A stretch of 8,461 bases of DNA from SZUA-430 sp036840015 (GTDB taxonomy: Bacteria > Pseudomonadota > Alphaproteobacteria > Micropepsales > Micropepsaceae): NCBI GenBank assembly GCA_036840015.1, contig DAISVV010000142.1, positions 1-8,461 of the forward strand, written 5' to 3'. Of this stretch, positions 5,437 through 8,461 are shown piece after piece. How positions within the stretch are numbered: the stretch's first letter is position 1; each line of letters starts with the position of its first letter. The position numbers and the translations under genes were made by a program. A model generated the notes under the pieces. The model searched no databases. It had not been told where the DNA came from and was given only the letters and a program-made list of their open reading frames with translations.

Positions 5437-8400
5437 ATGAAACCAGACCACGCCCGTGCCGAGATGGCGCGGCTCTATCTTGCGGACGAAACATCGACGG
5501 TGGAAGCCCTGCTTCCCCAAGCGAGACTGAGCGCGCGCGAGCGCGCCGAGACCGAAGCGGTGGCGCGTGACCTCGTGCGGCGCGTGCGCGCGCAGCGCAA
5601 GCGCGGGGGGCTCGATGCCTTCCTGCATCAATACGCGCTGTCGACCGAAGAGGGTGTGGTGCTCATGTGCCTCGCCGAGGCACTGCTGCGGGTGCCCGAT
5701 GCCGAAACGGCTGACCGGCTGATCCGCGACAAGATCGGCAGTGCGCACTGGGACCGTCACCTCGGACAGTCCAACTCCGTGTTCGTCAATGCCTCGACGT
5801 GGGCGCTGATGCTCACGGGGCATGTGGTCAAGCTGGGTGACGGCCCGCAAGACTGGTCGGCGGTTCTTGGCCGCCTCGTGCAGCGCAGCGGCGAGCCGAT
5901 CATCCGACAGGCGATGACGACGGCCATGCGCATCATGGGTGGTCAGTTCGTTCTTGGCCGGACGATCGCCGAGGCGCTGAAGCGCGGCAGCGATGCTGCC
6001 AAACGCGGTTTCCGCTTCTCGTTCGACATGCTGGGCGAGGCGGCCATGACGCATGAGGATGCCGAGCGCTACGCGCGCGCCTATGCCGATGCGATCGCCT
6101 CGATTGCCGCGGATGAACGTGGTCGGGGCGGCGACATCTTCACGCGCAACTCGATCTCGGTGAAGCTCTCGGCGGTCCATCCGCGGCTGGAGGCGCTCAA
6201 GATGGGGCGCGTCATGCCCGAAATCCTGCCGCGGCTCATGCCACTGTGCCTGGCTGCGAAGGAGGCCGGGATCGGCTTCACGATCGACGCCGAGGAGGCC
6301 GATCGGCTCGAGGAGAAGATCGACAGTATCGAGCCCTCGCTGGCGCGCCTGAACTTAGTGGCAGGGAAGGAATGGGTCTTGCCAGTTCAAGCCTACCAGA
6401 AACGGGCGCCGGCAGTCATCGACTGGCTTGCAGGCGTGGCCCAGCGTCACCAGCGCAGGCTTCCCGTGCGCCTGGTCAAGGGCGCCTATTGGGACAGCGA
6501 GATCAAGCGGGCGCAGGAGGCGGGCATCGAGGGTTATCCGGTGTTCACGCGCAAGGCGTCAACGGATGTGTCCTATCTCGCGTGCGCACGAAAGTTGCTT
6601 GCCGATCCGGCGGCGTTCTTCCCGATGTTTGCCACCCACAATGCGCATACGCTTGCCGCTGTGCGTGCGCTTGCCGGCAATCGCGGGGACTACGAGTTCC
6701 AGCGCCTGCACGGCATGGGCGAGGAGCTCTATGACGAGGCTGTTGGCGCTGACCGACTTGGTGCGCAGTGCCGCATCTATGCGCCTGTCGGCGCGCATGA
6801 GGACCTGCTGGCCTATCTCGTCCGCCGCCTTCTTGAGAACGGCGCCAACACGTCCTTTGTCAATCGCCTCGCTGATGACGAGGCGCCCATTGAAGCCATC
6901 ATTGCCGATCCGGTCGAGCAGGTTGAAGCCATGACACAGAAATCGCATCCGCGCATACCGCTGCCGGTGAACCTCTTTGCCGACCGGTTGAATTCGGCAG
7001 GTGTGCTGCTCAGCGAGCCCACGCGCGCCGCGCCGCTGATGAAGGCGATCGGCGAGGCCGTTGCCGTGCCCCTGCATGCGGCGCCCCTGGTTGCCGGCGA
7101 GACGGTTTCCGGCTCCGCGCGTGCGATCATCGATCCTGCGATGCGCAGCCGGCAAACGGGCAGCTGCGTGGAGGGATCTGCCGAGATTGCCGCCCGTGCT
7201 GCCCGGATCGCCGCCGCGGCGCAGGCCGCGCGCGCGCGGCGTGGCGGTGCCGCTCGCGCCGAGATCCTGAACCGGGCGGCGGATCTCTTCGAGCGCGATG
7301 CGGCGCGGCTCATCGGACTTTGCGTCCGGGAAGCCGGCAAGACCGTTGCCAACGGCATTGCGGACGTGCGCGAGGCAGTCGACTTCCTGCGCTATTATGC
7401 GAACCTCGCGCGTGACGAGTTCTCGCAAGCCAAAGTGCTGCCGGGACCAACCGGCGAGCGCAACGAACTCTCGCTTCACGGGCGTGGTGTGTTTGCCTGC
7501 ATCAGCCCATGGAACTTCCCCGTTGCAATCTTCACGGGGCAGGTGGCCGGTGCGCTTGCCGCCGGCAATGCGGTTGTCGCCAAGCCAGCCGAGCAGACGC
7601 CGCTTGCGGCCTTTGTTGCCACACGGCTGCTGCATGAGGCGGGCGTGCCCGGCGACGTGCTTCACTTCGTGCCTGGGGACGGACCTTCCGTTGGCGGGGC
7701 GCTGGTGCGCGATCCTCATGTGTCAGGCGTTGCCTTCACGGGTGGCACCGACACGGCGCGCCGGATCAACCGGATGCTGGCGGATCGCGATGGCGCCATC
7801 CCGCCCTTCATTGCCGAGACCGGCGGCCTGAATGCGATGATCGCGGATTCCACAGCGCTGCCCGAGCAGCTTGTGCGCGATGCCGTCATGTCGGCCTTTG
7901 ACAGTGCCGGGCAGCGTTGCTCGGCGCTGAGGGTTTTGTTCCTGCAGGCGGATATCGCAGAGAAAGTACTCAAGCTGCTTGAGGGGGCGGTGGCCGAACT
8001 CAAGATCGGTGATCCCATGAAGCTCGACACCGATATCGGGCCCGTGATCGATGCGGAAGCCCTCGCGATGCTGGAGGCGCACGCGGGGCCGATGTCACGC
8101 GAAGGGCGCGTGGTGGCAACGGCAGAACTTGGTCCGGAAACGCGCGATGGCTTCTTCTTTGCGCCGCGGGCGTTCGAGATCGACCGTATCGCGCAGCTTG
8201 AGCGTGAGGTTTTTGGTCCGATCCTTCACATCGTGCGGTACCAGGCCAGCCATCTGGCCCAGGTCTGCGATGCGATCAACCAGACAGGTTACGGCCTCAC
8301 CCTGGGCGTGCACACAAGGATCCAGGAGACAGCGGACTTCATCCGTGGGCGCGTGCGGGTCGGCAATCTGTATGTGAACCGGAACCAGATTGGTGCTGTC

Positions 8401-8461
8401 TTCTGCGACAAGACATTCGGCGGAGAATGCCTGTCAGACACCGGAAACAAGGCAGGCGGCC
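5437..8461 (+). CDS. putA: PutA, bifunctional proline dehydrogenase / L-glutamate gamma-semialdehyde dehydrogenase (3' end outside window)
   Basis: Oxidises proline to P5C with FAD, then glutamate semialdehyde to glutamate with NAD+, passing the intermediate internally. The frame is open from ATG 5437 to the window end (1008 codons); a few tens of residues are missing. It lacks the ribbon-helix-helix domain of E. coli PutA, so it should not repress its own gene. The proline dehydrogenase barrel (about 175-470) shows KLSAVHPR, IDAEEADRLE (D284), RLVKGAYWDSEIKRAQ (K348, Y351), FATHNAHTLAA, and Y448, Y460, R463, R464 for proline binding. The P5C dehydrogenase (about 540 onward) shows SPWNFP (690-695), K716, FTGGT (767-771), catalytic E794 in AETGG and catalytic C828 in SAGQRC. 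Two anomalies occur: residues 306-316 appear frame-shifted, and residues 989-1008 lose expected conservation. The ribosome site is weak (AGGA, 5421-5424, 12 bases before ATG). The gene follows the GNAT stop by 57 bases. Confidence 0.93.
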   Translation, partial: MKPDHARAEMARLYLADETSTVEALLPQARLSARERAETEAVARDLVRRVRAQRKRGGLDAFLHQYALSTEEGVVLMCLAEALLRVPDAETADRLIRDKIGSAHWDRHLGQSNSVFVNASTWALMLTGHVVKLGDGPQDWSAVLGRLVQRSGEPIIRQAMTTAMRIMGGQFVLGRTIAEALKRGSDAAKRGFRFSFDMLGEAAMTHEDAERYARAYADAIASIAADERGRGGDIFTRNSISVKLSAVHPRLEALKMGRVMPEILPRLMPLCLAAKEAGIGFTIDAEEADRLEEKIDSIEPSLARLNLVAGKEWVLPVQAYQKRAPAVIDWLAGVAQRHQRRLPVRLVKGAYWDSEIKRAQEAGIEGYPVFTRKASTDVSYLACARKLLADPAAFFPMFATHNAHTLAAVRALAGNRGDYEFQRLHGMGEELYDEAVGADRLGAQCRIYAPVGAHEDLLAYLVRRLLENGANTSFVNRLADDEAPIEAIIADPVEQVEAMTQKSHPRIPLPVNLFADRLNSAGVLLSEPTRAAPLMKAIGEAVAVPLHAAPLVAGETVSGSARAIIDPAMRSRQTGSCVEGSAEIAARAARIAAAAQAARARRGGAARAEILNRAADLFERDAARLIGLCVREAGKTVANGIADVREAVDFLRYYANLARDEFSQAKVLPGPTGERNELSLHGRGVFACISPWNFPVAIFTGQVAGALAAGNAVVAKPAEQTPLAAFVATRLLHEAGVPGDVLHFVPGDGPSVGGALVRDPHVSGVAFTGGTDTARRINRMLADRDGAIPPFIAETGGLNAMIADSTALPEQLVRDAVMSAFDSAGQRCSALRVLFLQADIAEKVLKLLEGAVAELKIGDPMKLDTDIGPVIDAEALAMLEAHAGPMSREGRVVATAELGPETRDGFFFAPRAFEIDRIAQLEREVFGPILHIVRYQASHLAQVCDAINQTGYGLTLGVHTRIQETADFIRGRVRVGNLYVNRNQIGAVFCDKTFGGECLSDTGNKAGG
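6352..6384 (+). other. Compensating -1/+1 frameshift patch inside putA
   Basis: The putA frame reads NLVAGKEWVLP here (residues 306-316), which does not resemble PutA. The alternate plus frame over 6354-6383 reads LSGREGMGLA, which joins directly to VQAYQKR at 6385 and matches the conserved stretch seen in E. coli PutA (LAGWNGIGFVIQAYQKR). One missing base near 6352-6354 and one extra base at about 6384 explain it, and total length stays as in E. coli PutA. The reading frame itself stays open. Confidence 0.75.

Overview
High-GC bacterial DNA, most likely from an alphaproteobacterium. The pointers are a DUF1489 protein (a family I know mainly from Alphaproteobacteria), a PutA without the N-terminal DNA-binding domain, and a leucine-catabolism enoyl-CoA hydratase next to a methylcrotonyl-CoA carboxylase alpha gene. 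I cannot name a genus. No mobile element, CRISPR array, tRNA or rRNA was seen.

Layout. (1) 1-201 is the C-terminal tail of a membrane protein on the plus strand. (2) 276-3072, plus strand, is part of a leucine/isovalerate degradation (liu) cluster: a methylglutaconyl-CoA hydratase (liuC-like) and the biotin-carrying alpha subunit of methylcrotonyl-CoA carboxylase (liuD/mccA). The second gene is cut by one in-frame TAG at 2509-2511, exactly between its biotin carboxylase part and its biotin-carrier part. A strong hairpin (3094-3117) closes this unit and faces the convergent next gene. (3) 3145-3882, minus strand, is an exported protein with two DUF3011 domains joined by a hydrophobic segment and a Pro/Gly/Tyr-rich repeat linker. 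(4) Divergent from it, 4029-5379 on the plus strand encodes an exported four-loop EF-hand protein, a DUF1489 protein and a GNAT acetyltransferase, closely packed and probably an operon. (5) 5437 to the window end is putA, the bifunctional proline dehydrogenase / glutamate-semialdehyde dehydrogenase, open at the 3' edge.

The two catabolic systems (leucine to acetoacetate plus acetyl-CoA, and proline to glutamate) both feed amino-acid carbon into central metabolism. The exported DUF3011 and EF-hand proteins between them have no evident link to catabolism.

The most notable signals are small and local. They are the amber codon in mccA, a DUF1489 gene whose conserved N-terminus lies upstream of any ATG/GTG/TTG, a pair of compensating one-base indels in the proline dehydrogenase domain of putA, and an abrupt loss of conservation in the last 61 bases. 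Each could be real biology (decay, recoding, unusual initiation) or consensus error in the sequence. I found no convincing new multi-gene system.
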